A DNA stretch of 19,537 nucleotides, from assembly GCA_023394415.1 (NCBI GenBank), contig JAEXAR010000036.1:1-19537 (forward strand), given 5' to 3'. Source of the stretch: Bacteroidota bacterium (GTDB lineage Bacteria > Bacteroidota > Bacteroidia > Flavobacteriales > Weeksellaceae). The translations under genes were made by a program, and so were the position numbers. A model generated the notes under the pieces. The model did no database searches, had not been told where the DNA came from, and worked only from the letters and a program-made list of their open reading frames with translations. Below are positions 1 to 6,588 of the stretch, piece after piece; the first letter of the stretch is position 1; the number at the start of each line of letters is the position of its first letter.

Positions 1-65
1 GATTTAAAATGATTTATACAATCATCTTCTGTCCCAAAATGTGCTGAAAAACTGAATAAATTCAT
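1..65 (-). CDS. IS1595/ISXO2-like transposase, N-terminal fragment (runs off the window)
   Basis: Reading the minus strand from an ATG at 63-65 gives an open frame to the window edge that starts MNLFSFSAHFGTED and continues with D-C-I-N-H-F-K. This closely resembles the start of IS1595-family (ISXO2-like) transposases, where a short 'F..HF.(T/S)E..C..HF' segment precedes a zinc-ribbon domain. Only 21 residues are visible, so the zinc ribbon and the catalytic DDE-type domain cannot be checked, and I cannot say whether the element is complete. A TAnnTTTG promoter element (86-93, minus) lies 20 bases upstream, which supports this start. The inverted terminal repeat would have to fall in or near the end of the neighbouring GxxExxY gene. 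A chromosomal orphan with a similar N-terminus is an alternative. Confidence 0.55.
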   Translation of the reverse strand, partial: MNLFSFSAHFGTEDDCINHFK

Positions 66-85
66 ATCTAATGGTTTGATTACTA

Positions 86-93
86 CAAATATA
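86..93 (-). promoter_or_regulatory. -7 promoter element before the transposase-like gene
   Basis: The minus strand reads TATATTTG, an exact match to the Bacteroidota -7 consensus TAnnTTTG, 20 bases before the ATG at 65. I see no clear TTTG -33 element at the usual spacing. Confidence 0.4.
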
Positions 94-109
94 CAAAAAT
101 TATGATAAA

Positions 110-445
110 TTACGGATATTCATTAAAAATTAAACCTAATTTGTATCCTCCAAATTTCAGATAAGTGAGTATTTGTGCAATATGATTGTTGCCAATTTCT
201 TCAACTGTCTTTAATTCTAAAACTACTTTTTCTTCTACTAAAATATCGATTCTGTATCCTTTATCCACTTTTTTTTCTTTGTAAGTAATGGGAAGAATCA
301 TTTCTTTTCTTGTATTTAACCCATTTAATTCAAGTTCATATATCAGACACTCTTGGTATGCTGATTCTAATAACCCCGGACCTAAAGTTCTGTGAACTTC
401 TATTGCACACCCAATTATAATATTAGATAATTCGTTTTCTGTCAT
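110..445 (-). CDS. GxxExxY family protein
   Basis: A 111-residue protein with the family signature G-L-L-E-S-A-Y near residues 24-30 and a downstream 'RIDILV...VVLELK' segment, which fits the D...ExK core of a PD-(D/E)xK nuclease-like fold. GxxExxY proteins are common, often multicopy, in Bacteroidota. Their function is not established; a nucleic-acid-related role is only suggested by the fold. The protein ends at '...KLGLIFNEYP', somewhat earlier than the usual family C-terminus, in which an 'INFN' strand is followed by a short basic tail. The transposase-like gene begins 44 bases further on, so the 3' end may have been shortened. A TAnnTTTG element lies just upstream, so the gene is probably transcribed alone. 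Confidence 0.85.
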   Translation of the reverse strand: MTENELSNIIIGCAIEVHRTLGPGLLESAYQECLIYELELNGLNTRKEMILPITYKEKKVDKGYRIDILVEEKVVLELKTVEEIGNNHIAQILTYLKFGGYKLGLIFNEYP

Positions 446-469
446 TTGTTTTTATTGGCATAAATTTCT

Positions 470-505
470 CAAATTTATTTTGGTCAATTACTTACATTAC
501 ACAAA
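470..505 (-). promoter_or_regulatory. promoter of the GxxExxY gene
   Basis: The minus strand reads TAAATTTG at 470-477, an exact TAnnTTTG -7 element, with a TTTG at 502-505 as a possible -33 element. The spacer of 24 bases is slightly longer than the usual range, so the -33 assignment is uncertain. Confidence 0.4.
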
Positions 506-545
506 GTTCTCAAAGTATTTGCACAAAGTTCCCGGAATTTTCGCA

Positions 546-570
546 CTCAAAGCCGCAAGGCTTAATTGAG
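546..570. repeat. hairpin with GCAA tetraloop
   Basis: Bases 550-554 (AAGCC) pair with 559-563 (GGCTT) across a GCAA loop. An outer CTCA (546-549) pairs with TGAG (567-570) beyond a three-base bulge. There is no T-run, so it is not an obvious terminator. Confidence 0.5.
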
Positions 571-635
571 AGTTTCGGTTATAAATTTTTTGTTTGTAAA
601 ATAAAAATTAACATTAGTCTTTAAGCGAAGCTTAT

Positions 636-651
636 CTCAAAATATTTTGAG
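636..651. repeat. perfect 16-base palindrome
   Basis: CTCAAAATATTTTGAG equals its own reverse complement. It could be a dimeric regulator site or part of the repeat-like structure of this intergenic stretch. Nothing else identifies a binding protein. Confidence 0.5.
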
Positions 652-763
652 TTCTTTGTGCTAATTCTTTGTGTTCTTAGTGTTACCAAAATAAGAGTTT
701 CTGAACATCTTAAAACATAAAAAATCCTATCTTAATTTTTTGCTTTTGGATATAATTTTTGCT

Positions 764-1333
764 TTATTTATTTTCCTTACCTGCGTTTACAAGTTTTACA
801 ATCAACATAATTGTCACAACCAAAACGACAAATCCAACAATTAATTGCCACCAATACACTAAAACTGCTGATTTCAGTATTACGGTGAAAACCACTAAAA
901 ACAAAAGAAACGTCGCAATTTCATTCGCTTGGCGAAGTTTAATATTGGCATTGTTAAGAGTTCCACCATTTAAATTTTTAATTTCAAGAACTTTTTTCCA
1001 ACACCAATAATGATAGATGAATAGACCTATTAAAAAGAATATTTTTAGATAAAACCAAGAAAATGGCTCCAAACTAAGCAACGGAAAACTAGGATAAAAA
1101 ACAAAAATTAGAATTATACCAGTTACTAACATAATGATAAAAGCCGGAACGGTGATAATATTCCAAAGTCTTCTTGCCATAAAAACATATTGTTCACGAA
1201 GAATTTTTTGTTTATTTTCATCAAATTCATCGGTATCCTTATAATATACGAAAAGCCTAACGAGGTAAAAAATGCCGGCAAAATAGCTTACCATAAAAAT
1301 GATATGTACGGCTTTTAGAATAGTATAGAGCAT
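764..1333 (-). CDS. hemJ: HemJ/CopD-like protoporphyrinogen oxidase family membrane protein
   Basis: A 189-residue protein with about five hydrophobic helices, beginning 'MLYTILKAVHIIFMVSYFAG'. This matches the HemJ (UPF0093) pattern, with the conserved histidine at residue 10, a central 'RRLWNIITVPA' segment and a late 'RQANEIATFLLF' motif. HemJ oxidises protoporphyrinogen IX to protoporphyrin IX in the inner membrane, the penultimate step of protohaem synthesis. The family is related to the CopD superfamily, and many flavobacterial copies are labelled only 'CopD family protein'. It follows the SAM hydroxide adenosyltransferase gene on the same strand after 52 bases that contain a TAnnTTTG element, so it probably has its own promoter. 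No other haem genes are nearby, so the assignment rests on sequence pattern alone. Confidence 0.75.
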   Translation of the reverse strand: MLYTILKAVHIIFMVSYFAGIFYLVRLFVYYKDTDEFDENKQKILREQYVFMARRLWNIITVPAFIIMLVTGIILIFVFYPSFPLLSLEPFSWFYLKIFFLIGLFIYHYWCWKKVLEIKNLNGGTLNNANIKLRQANEIATFLLFLVVFTVILKSAVLVYWWQLIVGFVVLVVTIMLIVKLVNAGKENK

Positions 1334-1350
1334 CTTAAAAATTTGTGGTG

Positions 1351-1358
1351 CAAATATA
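1351..1358 (-). promoter_or_regulatory. -7 promoter element of the hemJ-like gene
   Basis: The minus strand reads TATATTTG, 17 bases before the ATG at 1333. The -7 match is exact; a -33 TTTG is not evident. Confidence 0.45.
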
Positions 1359-1385
1359 AGGTTTATCGTGCTTTATAGAAAGTTC

Positions 1386-2216
1386 CTAATCTTCAAATTC
1401 TACATACACTTTCTCACCAACATTTAGCCCAAAGAGTGTTTTGGCGCCGTTGTTTTTATTCCCTTTGTAAATACAGAGTTCCAAAACTCCCGCTTCATTG
1501 AAAACGGCAACAGCTTTACCGTGGTATTCGCGTTCATGTTTCCAGTTTTTAACAAAATCGGTGTGGTTGTTATAAACATTAGACATCACGTAATTTCTAA
1601 ATTTCACCGTAAAACCGTTATGGTTGGATTTTATTTTTTCAAAAAACTTTTTACCAATGTTGGATACCAAATTTCCAAAATTGTCAATATACATCACTTC
1701 GCCAATAATCATTTTTTCGCTTTCATTGTGTACAGCACGCGGAAACGAAACATCTTTCGCTGATTTTATCTTTCTTCCGATTACTTCTGGCACGCCACCA
1801 TTCATTAAATGCACTGCCGAAGGAACGAAAATATCAATTGTAGTAGAACTTACTTCGTCATCAAAACGATTATTTAAAGTAATTTCATAAATGGCTTCCG
1901 GTTTAATATCAAAAAAAATGAGCCCTAAAACACCATTATCAGCAGCGATAAAATAGTGTCCGTCTGCTTTGTAGATAATGCTTTTTACATCTTTACGATA
2001 AAAACTATCCACTGAAATAATGTGGACGCTTCCTTCAGGGAAATATTTATAGGCATTTCTTACGATGTATGCGGTTTGCAGTAGATTATAAGCGTCAATA
2101 TCGTGGGAAATATCGGCAATTACAGCATCTTTTTTTTGGGAGAGAATGCTTCCTTTTATTGCTGCTACACGATAATCGGTGAGTCCATAATCGGTTGTAA
2201 GAGTTATAACGGCCAT
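1386..2216 (-). CDS. SAM hydroxide adenosyltransferase (SAM hydrolase, DUF62) family protein
   Basis: A 276-residue protein starting 'MAVITLTTDYGLTDYRVAAIKG', the hallmark N-terminus of the SAM hydroxide adenosyltransferase (DUF62) family. Known members hydrolyse S-adenosylmethionine to adenosine and methionine, and relatives are fluorinases and chlorinases. Other family landmarks are 'PEGSVHIISVD' (60-70), 'YFIAADNGVLGLI' (88-100) and 'DIFVPSAVHLMNGG' (128-141), with a C-terminal beta domain from about 165. Of the D-R-H triad described for archaeal members, Asp70 and Arg74 have plausible equivalents. The histidine that usually precedes 'DIF' in a 'TFHGRDIF'-type motif is replaced here by Thr. 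This may be a trait of the Bacteroidota branch, so the exact reaction is uncertain. The gene is divergent from phoH across a 115-base region. Confidence 0.85.
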   Translation of the reverse strand: MAVITLTTDYGLTDYRVAAIKGSILSQKKDAVIADISHDIDAYNLLQTAYIVRNAYKYFPEGSVHIISVDSFYRKDVKSIIYKADGHYFIAADNGVLGLIFFDIKPEAIYEITLNNRFDDEVSSTTIDIFVPSAVHLMNGGVPEVIGRKIKSAKDVSFPRAVHNESEKMIIGEVMYIDNFGNLVSNIGKKFFEKIKSNHNGFTVKFRNYVMSNVYNNHTDFVKNWKHEREYHGKAVAVFNEAGVLELCIYKGNKNNGAKTLFGLNVGEKVYVEFED

Positions 2217-2220
2217 AGCG

Positions 2221-2228
2221 CAAAAATA
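2221..2228 (-). promoter_or_regulatory. -7 promoter element of the SAM hydrolase gene (near-leaderless)
   Basis: The minus strand reads TATTTTTG (TAnnTTTG) only four bases before the ATG at 2216. If used, transcription would begin at or next to the start codon and give a leaderless or nearly leaderless mRNA. Confidence 0.4.
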
Positions 2229-2280
2229 GCAAATAAAAAGCTTTTCTGAAAATCGATATTTGTGGAAAACTATTTGCTAT
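2226..2280. repeat. 10-base inverted repeat in the SAM hydrolase/phoH divergent region
   Basis: ATAGCAAATA (2226-2235) and TATTTGCTAT (2271-2280) are perfect reverse complements, 35 bases apart, in the shared upstream region of two divergent genes. The left arm overlaps the minus-strand -7 element. This may be a paired operator or chance in AT-rich DNA. Confidence 0.5.
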
Positions 2281-2331
2281 AGATTGTTTAAAATATCATA
2301 AATTTAAAAACCAATTAACAGAACGGAATAT

Positions 2332-3291
2332 ATGTTTGAACTGAATTATGAACTCTCTGGTATTGATACCAAAACCTTCTATGGGGTACAGAACCAAAAT
2401 TTTAATCTGATTAAATCCAGCTTTCCAACTTTAAAAATTACCGGGCGCGACAATTATATATTCGCAATGGGAAATCAAGAGGCTTTGGATCTGCTAAAGC
2501 AAAGGCTTGACGATATTGTCAATTTTATTTCTACCAACAATTCCATTACCATAAAAGATGTAGAAAACATTCTTAAAATTAAAGATGAAACCGAAAAACA
2601 GTTGGTTTTCGATCAAGACATTATTGTAAAAGGCGTTAATGGTAAAGTTATTAAGGCTAAAACAACTAATCTTAAGAAGCTTGTAAAAGAGGTAGAAAAG
2701 AAAGATATGGTATTTGCTATCGGTCCTGCAGGAACCGGAAAAACTTATACCAGTGTTGCATTAGCTGCAAAAGCTTTACGCGATAAAGAAGTAAAAAGAA
2801 TAATCCTTACAAGACCAGCAGTAGAAGCGGGAGAGAGCCTAGGGTTTTTACCGGGAGATTTAAAAGAAAAGCTCGATCCTTATTTACAGCCGCTTTATGA
2901 TGCGCTGCGTGATATGATTCCACACGAAAAACTGGAAGGATTTATTGAGAAAAAAGTTATTGAGGTAGCTCCTCTTGCTTTTATGCGAGGTAGAACGCTT
3001 GATGAAGCCTTTGTTATTCTGGATGAAGCTCAAAATACCACGCACTCCCAAATGAAAATGTTTTTAACCAGAATGGGAATGAATGCGAAATTTATTATCA
3101 CCGGTGATCCAAGCCAGGTTGATTTACCATTGAAGCAAAAATCCGGTTTAAAAGAAGCCATGCGCATCCTGAAAGAGGTAAATGAAATTGGCTTTGTGCA
3201 TCTTACTGAAGAAGATGTAGTGCGACATCCAGTGGTGAAGAAAATTATTTTGGCTTACAATAGTGAAGAAAAAAGAATGCGCGAAGAGTAA
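2332..3291 (+). CDS. phoH: PhoH-like ATPase (PhoL/YbeZ type)
   Basis: A 319-residue cytoplasmic P-loop ATPase of the PhoH family. The Walker A motif is GPAGTGKT at 131-138 and the Walker B region 'FVILDEAQNTT' holds DEAQ at 231-234. It is followed by 'KFIITGDPSQVDLP', all typical of PhoH/PhoL. An N-terminal domain of about 110 residues resembles the nucleic-acid-binding lobe seen in this family. PhoL-type proteins are linked to RNA metabolism and, in some bacteria, work with the RNase YbeY, which is not in this window. The ATG at 2332 follows an A-rich leader (AACGGAATAT). No clear TAnnTTTG element precedes it, so its promoter is unassigned. Confidence 0.93.
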   Translation: MFELNYELSGIDTKTFYGVQNQNFNLIKSSFPTLKITGRDNYIFAMGNQEALDLLKQRLDDIVNFISTNNSITIKDVENILKIKDETEKQLVFDQDIIVKGVNGKVIKAKTTNLKKLVKEVEKKDMVFAIGPAGTGKTYTSVALAAKALRDKEVKRIILTRPAVEAGESLGFLPGDLKEKLDPYLQPLYDALRDMIPHEKLEGFIEKKVIEVAPLAFMRGRTLDEAFVILDEAQNTTHSQMKMFLTRMGMNAKFIITGDPSQVDLPLKQKSGLKEAMRILKEVNEIGFVHLTEEDVVRHPVVKKIILAYNSEEKRMREE

Positions 3292-3466
3292 ATTATTGAA
3301 TTCGTAATTTTTATGATATCTTCAACTTCCATTAAAACTTTAATATCTAATCTATAATTATTTCATTTAAAACAATTTACATCATCTATCTTAAATAATT
3401 GTTTAATAAATATAATATTGAATCATTATTTAAAATGCTTTTTTTTGAATAATTCATAAAAAATTA

Positions 3467-3497
3467 TTGGGTTGTTTCGTTTTTATTATTACTTTTG
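3467..3497 (+). promoter_or_regulatory. promoter of the first outer-membrane beta-barrel gene
   Basis: A -7 element TACTTTTG at 3490-3497 is preceded by TTG at 3467-3469 with a 20-base spacer, a good Bacteroidota promoter. It lies 27 bases before the ATG at 3525. The preceding AT-rich gap after phoH has no strong terminator. Confidence 0.6.
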
Positions 3498-3524
3498 TCT
3501 TGTTAACAATAAAAATTGATAATT

Positions 3525-4025
3525 ATGAAAAAACTATTTTTAGCAAGCGCACTTGCGCTTTTTGGAGCGGTAACGATGAATGCTCAAACTACAGGGAATT
3601 TTAAACTAGGTGCTCATATTGGTATTCCAGTAGGAGATGCTGCTGATGCAGTAAGCTTTAACGCTGGAGTTGATGCGGGATATGTTTGGAATGTTGCACC
3701 AAAATTTGAATTAGGTTTAATTACAGGTTATTCTCACTATTTTGGAAAAGATATTGATACAGGTTTTGGAACATATAATGTTCCGGATTTGGGTATTGTT
3801 CCTTTAGCTGCTACTGGTCAATATAATGTTGATGGAGGATTTAATTTAGGACTTGATTTGGGTTATGCATTTTATGTTGCTGATGGTGCTGATGGTGGTG
3901 GTTTCTATTATCAGCCAAAAGTTGGGTATAATGTAGGTGCAGGGAATGTATATCTTGGCTATAAAGGTATTAGTGATGAAGGAACTGTAGGCTCAATTAA
4001 CTTGGGATATATTCACAAATTTTAA
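3525..4025 (+). CDS. outer-membrane beta-barrel protein
   Basis: A 166-residue exported protein. The N-terminus MKKLFLASALALFGAVTMNA is a classic signal peptide with likely cleavage after 'NA' before QTT. The rest is Gly-, Tyr- and Asp-rich with alternating hydrophobic strands ('FNLGLDLGYAFYV', 'VYLGYKGI') and ends in the aromatic residue Phe ('LGYIHKF'), as outer-membrane barrels do. The ATG at 3525 is preferred over a TTG at 3516 because it starts the signal peptide cleanly and sits well behind the promoter. Its signal peptide closely resembles that of the next gene (MKKLFL...ALFGA...NAQ), which suggests a tandem pair, although the mature parts differ. The ligand or function is unknown. Confidence 0.85.
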   Translation: MKKLFLASALALFGAVTMNAQTTGNFKLGAHIGIPVGDAADAVSFNAGVDAGYVWNVAPKFELGLITGYSHYFGKDIDTGFGTYNVPDLGIVPLAATGQYNVDGGFNLGLDLGYAFYVADGADGGGFYYQPKVGYNVGAGNVYLGYKGISDEGTVGSINLGYIHKF

Positions 4026-4042
4026 ATTTTAATTTGACCAAT

Positions 4043-4068
4043 AAATTCCGGTTTATTCCGGAATTTTT
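4043..4068 (+). terminator. intrinsic terminator between the two barrel genes
   Basis: AAATTCCGG (4043-4051) and CCGGAATTT (4058-4066) form a perfect 9-base stem with a 6-base loop, running into T residues at 4064-4068. Confidence 0.7.
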
Positions 4069-4097
4069 ACTTTTTAAACTTCTTAAAAAATTTATTT

Positions 4098-4685
4098 ATG
4101 AAAAAACTATTTTTAGTTGGTGCAGTAGCACTATTTGGAGCAACATCTCTAAATGCTCAGCAGTTTGGTATTAAGGCCGGAATGAATATGACCAATGTTA
4201 GCAATTCTGATCAAATTGGAACAGCTCTATCTGGAGCTGATGCTAAAGGAAAAATCGGTTTTCACGCAGGATTATTTATGAATGCACCAATTGCTGAAGG
4301 ATTTAGCATTCAACCAGAATTGCTTTACAATTCAAAAGGGGTGAAGTTTACTTATTCTAATCAGGATGCTAATTGGCATTTGGATTACTTAAGTGTACCT
4401 GTGATGTTTCAATATAATGCAACACCACAATTTTATTTAGAGGCAGGTCCGGAATTAAGCTTATTATTGAGCTCTAAAATGAAAGGACAGGGTGGTACTG
4501 TAGATTTAAAAGACAATACCAATGGTTTTGATTTCGGATTAGGTCTTGGTGCAGGTTATTATTTTACTTCAAATGTAGGACTTACTGCAAGATATGTTGC
4601 TGGATTTAATGATATAGTGAAAGATAACGATGGTGATGCATTGAAAAACAGTGCATTTCAACTTGGTTTAGCGTACAAATTCTAA
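4098..4685 (+). CDS. porin-family outer-membrane beta-barrel protein
   Basis: A 195-residue exported barrel. The signal peptide MKKLFLVGAVALFGATSLNA is cleaved before QQFGIK. The mature part opens with 'GIKAGMNMTNVS', characteristic of the OMP_b-brl_2 (PorT-like, 'porin family protein') group abundant in Bacteroidota. It continues with 'GFHAGLFMNAPIAEGFSIQPELLYNSKGVKF', the typical second and third strands, and ends in '...FQLGLAYKF' with a terminal Phe. Such proteins form 8- to 10-stranded barrels in the outer membrane; their substrates are mostly unknown. It follows the other barrel gene on the same strand after a terminator hairpin. I see no convincing promoter in the short gap, so its expression may depend on read-through or on a promoter I could not identify. 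Confidence 0.87.
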   Translation: MKKLFLVGAVALFGATSLNAQQFGIKAGMNMTNVSNSDQIGTALSGADAKGKIGFHAGLFMNAPIAEGFSIQPELLYNSKGVKFTYSNQDANWHLDYLSVPVMFQYNATPQFYLEAGPELSLLLSSKMKGQGGTVDLKDNTNGFDFGLGLGAGYYFTSNVGLTARYVAGFNDIVKDNDGDALKNSAFQLGLAYKF

Positions 4686-4697
4686 GCTTTCTAAAAT

Positions 4698-4735
4698 AAA
4701 ATAAATCCCGAATCGCAAGATTCGGGATTTATTTT
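4698..4735. terminator. bidirectional terminator between the barrel gene and ffh
   Basis: A perfect 17-base stem (4698-4714 with 4719-4735) closes on a GCAA tetraloop. The stem core ATCCCGAATC is flanked by A-rich sequence on the left and T-rich sequence on the right, so it can terminate both the plus-strand barrel gene and the convergent ffh gene. Confidence 0.85.
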
Positions 4736-4749
4736 ATAATTTCTAAAAT

Positions 4750-6123
4750 TTATTTTCCAAAGAGATTTCCTCCCATTCCAGGCATTCCACCTGGTCCACC
4801 CATTTTTTGCATCATTTGCATCATTTGTTTTCCATGTGGTCCTTGCATCATCTTCATCATTTTTCCCATTTGGTCAAACTGTTTCATCAATTGGTTTACA
4901 TCTTCTAATTTTCTGCCGGAACCTCTAGCAATTCTTTTTTTCCTGTTCATATCGATAATAGAAGGCCTTCTTCTTTCATCAGGTGTCATAGAATGGATGA
5001 TGGCTTCTATATGTTTGAAAGCGTCATCATTAATGTCCACATCTTTAATAGCTTTGCCAACTCCCGGAATCATTCCCATTAAATCCTTCATATTACCCAT
5101 TTTCTTGATCTGATTAATCTGCTGAAGGAAATCATCAAATCCGAATTCGTTTTTGGCAATTTTTTTATGAAGTTTTTTAGCTTCCTCTTCGTCGAATTGT
5201 TCCTGTGCTCTTTCTACTAGGGAAACAACGTCACCCATTCCTAGGATTCTGTCCGCCATTCTTTCAGGGTAGAACAAATCTAAAGCTTCCATTTTTTCAC
5301 CTGTAGAGATGAATTTAATTGGCTTTTCAACAACGGAACGAATCGTTAATGCAGCACCACCTCTTGTATCACCGTCTAATTTCGTTAATACAACACCATC
5401 AAAATTTAAGGCATCATTGAAGGCTTTTGCAGTATTTACCGCATCCTGACCTGTCATAGAATCTACTACGAAAAGAGTCTCACTTGGCTTTATAAAGTAA
5501 TGAACTGATTTAATTTCGTTCATCATTTGTTCATCCACTGCTAAGCGTCCTGCGGTATCGACAATTACCACATCACGATTATTTTGTACGGCAAATTTCA
5601 CGGCATTTTCAGCAATCGCAGAAGGATTGGTTGCGCCTTCTTCAGTATATACCGGAACATCAATTTGACCTCCTAAAACTTTTAGCTGTTCAATTGCTGC
5701 GGGTCTGTATACGTCACAAGCTACCAATAGGGGTTTCTTGTTTCTTTTTACCTTTAAATAATTCGCTAATTTTCCAGAGAAAGTCGTTTTACCGGAACCT
5801 TGTAGACCTGCAATCAGAATGACAGTAGGTTTTCCTGAAAGGTTAATCCCTTCCTGTGAACCACCCATTAAATCTACCAATTCATCATGAACAATTTTCG
5901 TCATCAGTTGTCCCGGAGTTAGACTTGTAAGAACGTTTTGTCCCAAAGCCTTGTCCTGAACCCTCTTAGTAAGGTCTTTTGCAACTTTATAATTAACGTC
6001 GGCATCTACCAAAGCACGGCGAATTTCCTTTACGGTTTCCGCAACGTTGATTTCGGTGATTTTTCCGCGACCGGCGATATTGTGTAGCGCTTTATCTAAT
6101 TTTTCCTGTAAACTGTTGAACAT
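4750..6123 (-). CDS. ffh: signal recognition particle protein Ffh
   Basis: A 457-residue SRP54-type GTPase. It binds 4.5S RNA and signal sequences of nascent membrane proteins and hands the ribosome to the receptor FtsY. An N-terminal helical bundle (1-90) is followed by the G domain with the P-loop GLQGSGKTT (106-114), 'DVYRPAA' (137-143), DTAGRL (189-194) and TKLDGDTRGG (247-256). The M domain (about 330-457) is rich in methionine ('MMKMMQGPHGKQMMQMMQKMGG') and contains the RNA-binding stretch 'RRRPSIIDMNRKKRIARGSG'. Length and architecture are normal and all motifs are intact. A TAnnTTTG element lies 19 bases upstream of the ATG. It converges with the barrel gene and shares its terminator. 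Confidence 0.97.
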   Translation of the reverse strand: MFNSLQEKLDKALHNIAGRGKITEINVAETVKEIRRALVDADVNYKVAKDLTKRVQDKALGQNVLTSLTPGQLMTKIVHDELVDLMGGSQEGINLSGKPTVILIAGLQGSGKTTFSGKLANYLKVKRNKKPLLVACDVYRPAAIEQLKVLGGQIDVPVYTEEGATNPSAIAENAVKFAVQNNRDVVIVDTAGRLAVDEQMMNEIKSVHYFIKPSETLFVVDSMTGQDAVNTAKAFNDALNFDGVVLTKLDGDTRGGAALTIRSVVEKPIKFISTGEKMEALDLFYPERMADRILGMGDVVSLVERAQEQFDEEEAKKLHKKIAKNEFGFDDFLQQINQIKKMGNMKDLMGMIPGVGKAIKDVDINDDAFKHIEAIIHSMTPDERRRPSIIDMNRKKRIARGSGRKLEDVNQLMKQFDQMGKMMKMMQGPHGKQMMQMMQKMGGPGGMPGMGGNLFGK

Positions 6124-6142
6124 ATAATATATTTAAGGACTG

Positions 6143-6150
6143 CAAAAATA
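6143..6150 (-). promoter_or_regulatory. -7 promoter element of ffh
   Basis: The minus strand reads TATTTTTG, an exact TAnnTTTG match, 19 bases before the ffh ATG. Confidence 0.45.
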
Positions 6151-6189
6151 AGGAAAAATTACCTTTTGCAGAAATTAGTATTTCTCAAT

Positions 6190-6222
6190 AACCTTGTCAA
6201 GGTTTCAAACCTTGACAAGGTT
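6190..6222. repeat. 33-base perfect inverted repeat between ffh and the ATP synthase operon
   Basis: A 16-base arm (6190-6205, AACCTTGTCAAGGTTT) and its exact reverse complement (6207-6222) flank a single C. Each arm is itself almost palindromic (AACCTTG/CAAGGTT), so two cruciform foldings are possible. CAAGGTT/AACCTTG palindromes of this kind are, as far as I know, a common dispersed intergenic repeat in flavobacteria. It sits between divergent genes, so it is not a 3'-end terminator. Confidence 0.75.
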
Positions 6223-6302
6223 AGAAGGATAAGGAAGAATTTGTTTTTAAAATTTAAGGAAAAATCATTCTCCTGCTTCCTTTAATCCTTAATTCTTTAA
6301 AT

Positions 6303-6310
6303 TATCTTTG
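6303..6310 (+). promoter_or_regulatory. -7 promoter element of the ATP synthase operon
   Basis: TATCTTTG matches TAnnTTTG and ends 14 bases before the ATG of the first gene at 6325, giving a short leader. No clear -33 element is visible. Confidence 0.5.
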
Positions 6311-6324
6311 CAAAAATATTAAGT

Positions 6325-6588
6325 ATGCCTCAAGAAAATTTCAATAAGAACGATTTTTCAGAAAAAGATGAAGCCGAATTTGCAAAAAACGGACTTCGGC
6401 AATATGGTATTTATTCAGCAATCGTTTTTCAGATGCTCGCAACAATGGGACTTGCATTTTGGGGTGGTAAAAAACTTAATGATCATTATGCAATCGAAAA
6501 CAACCTCCTTACTATTGGCATTGGTTTTCTTGGGATGGGACTAGCATTTTATAATCTTTTAAGACAGTTAAAACACGTTCAAAAATGA
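6325..6588 (+). CDS. atpZ: AtpZ/AtpI-family protein (ATPase gene 1-like)
   Basis: An 87-residue protein with a charged N-terminus and two transmembrane helices: 'YGIYSAIVFQMLATMGLAFWGG' (about 27-48) and 'LLTIGIGFLGMGLAFYNLL' (about 61-79). The 'GGKKLNDHY' loop between them is typical of the AtpZ/ATPase_gene1 family. Such proteins precede F-type ATP synthase genes. They are thought to help F0 assembly or, with AtpI, to supply divalent cations, but the role is not fully settled. It is the first gene of the operon, directly behind a TAnnTTTG promoter element, and its stop codon overlaps the start of the next gene (ATGA at 6585), which suggests translational coupling. Confidence 0.8.
   Translation: MPQENFNKNDFSEKDEAEFAKNGLRQYGIYSAIVFQMLATMGLAFWGGKKLNDHYAIENNLLTIGIGFLGMGLAFYNLLRQLKHVQK

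Larger units (their letters stand above)
446..763. repeat. gene-free stretch with hairpins and 'cacaaagt' repeats
   Basis: These 318 bases hold no convincing gene on either strand. They hold cacaaagt-type words near 500-530 and the complementary type (ctttgtg) near 654-673, so the two ends of the stretch are loosely inverted copies. Between them are a GCAA-tetraloop hairpin (546-570), a small hairpin (623-633, AAGC/GCTT) and a perfect 16-base palindrome (636-651). This composition resembles the degenerate intergenic repeats scattered through Chryseobacterium-type genomes. No intrinsic terminator for the hemJ-like gene is obvious. Confidence 0.5.

Noticed and set aside
759..1010. Plus-strand open frame of 83 residues opposite the hemJ-like gene
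   Set aside because: It lies wholly across the 3' end of a well-supported membrane protein gene, has no leader or motif, and reads as the antisense shadow.
1521..1890. Two plus-strand open frames opposite the SAM hydrolase gene
   Set aside because: Both are antisense to conserved family motifs and have no recognisable features.
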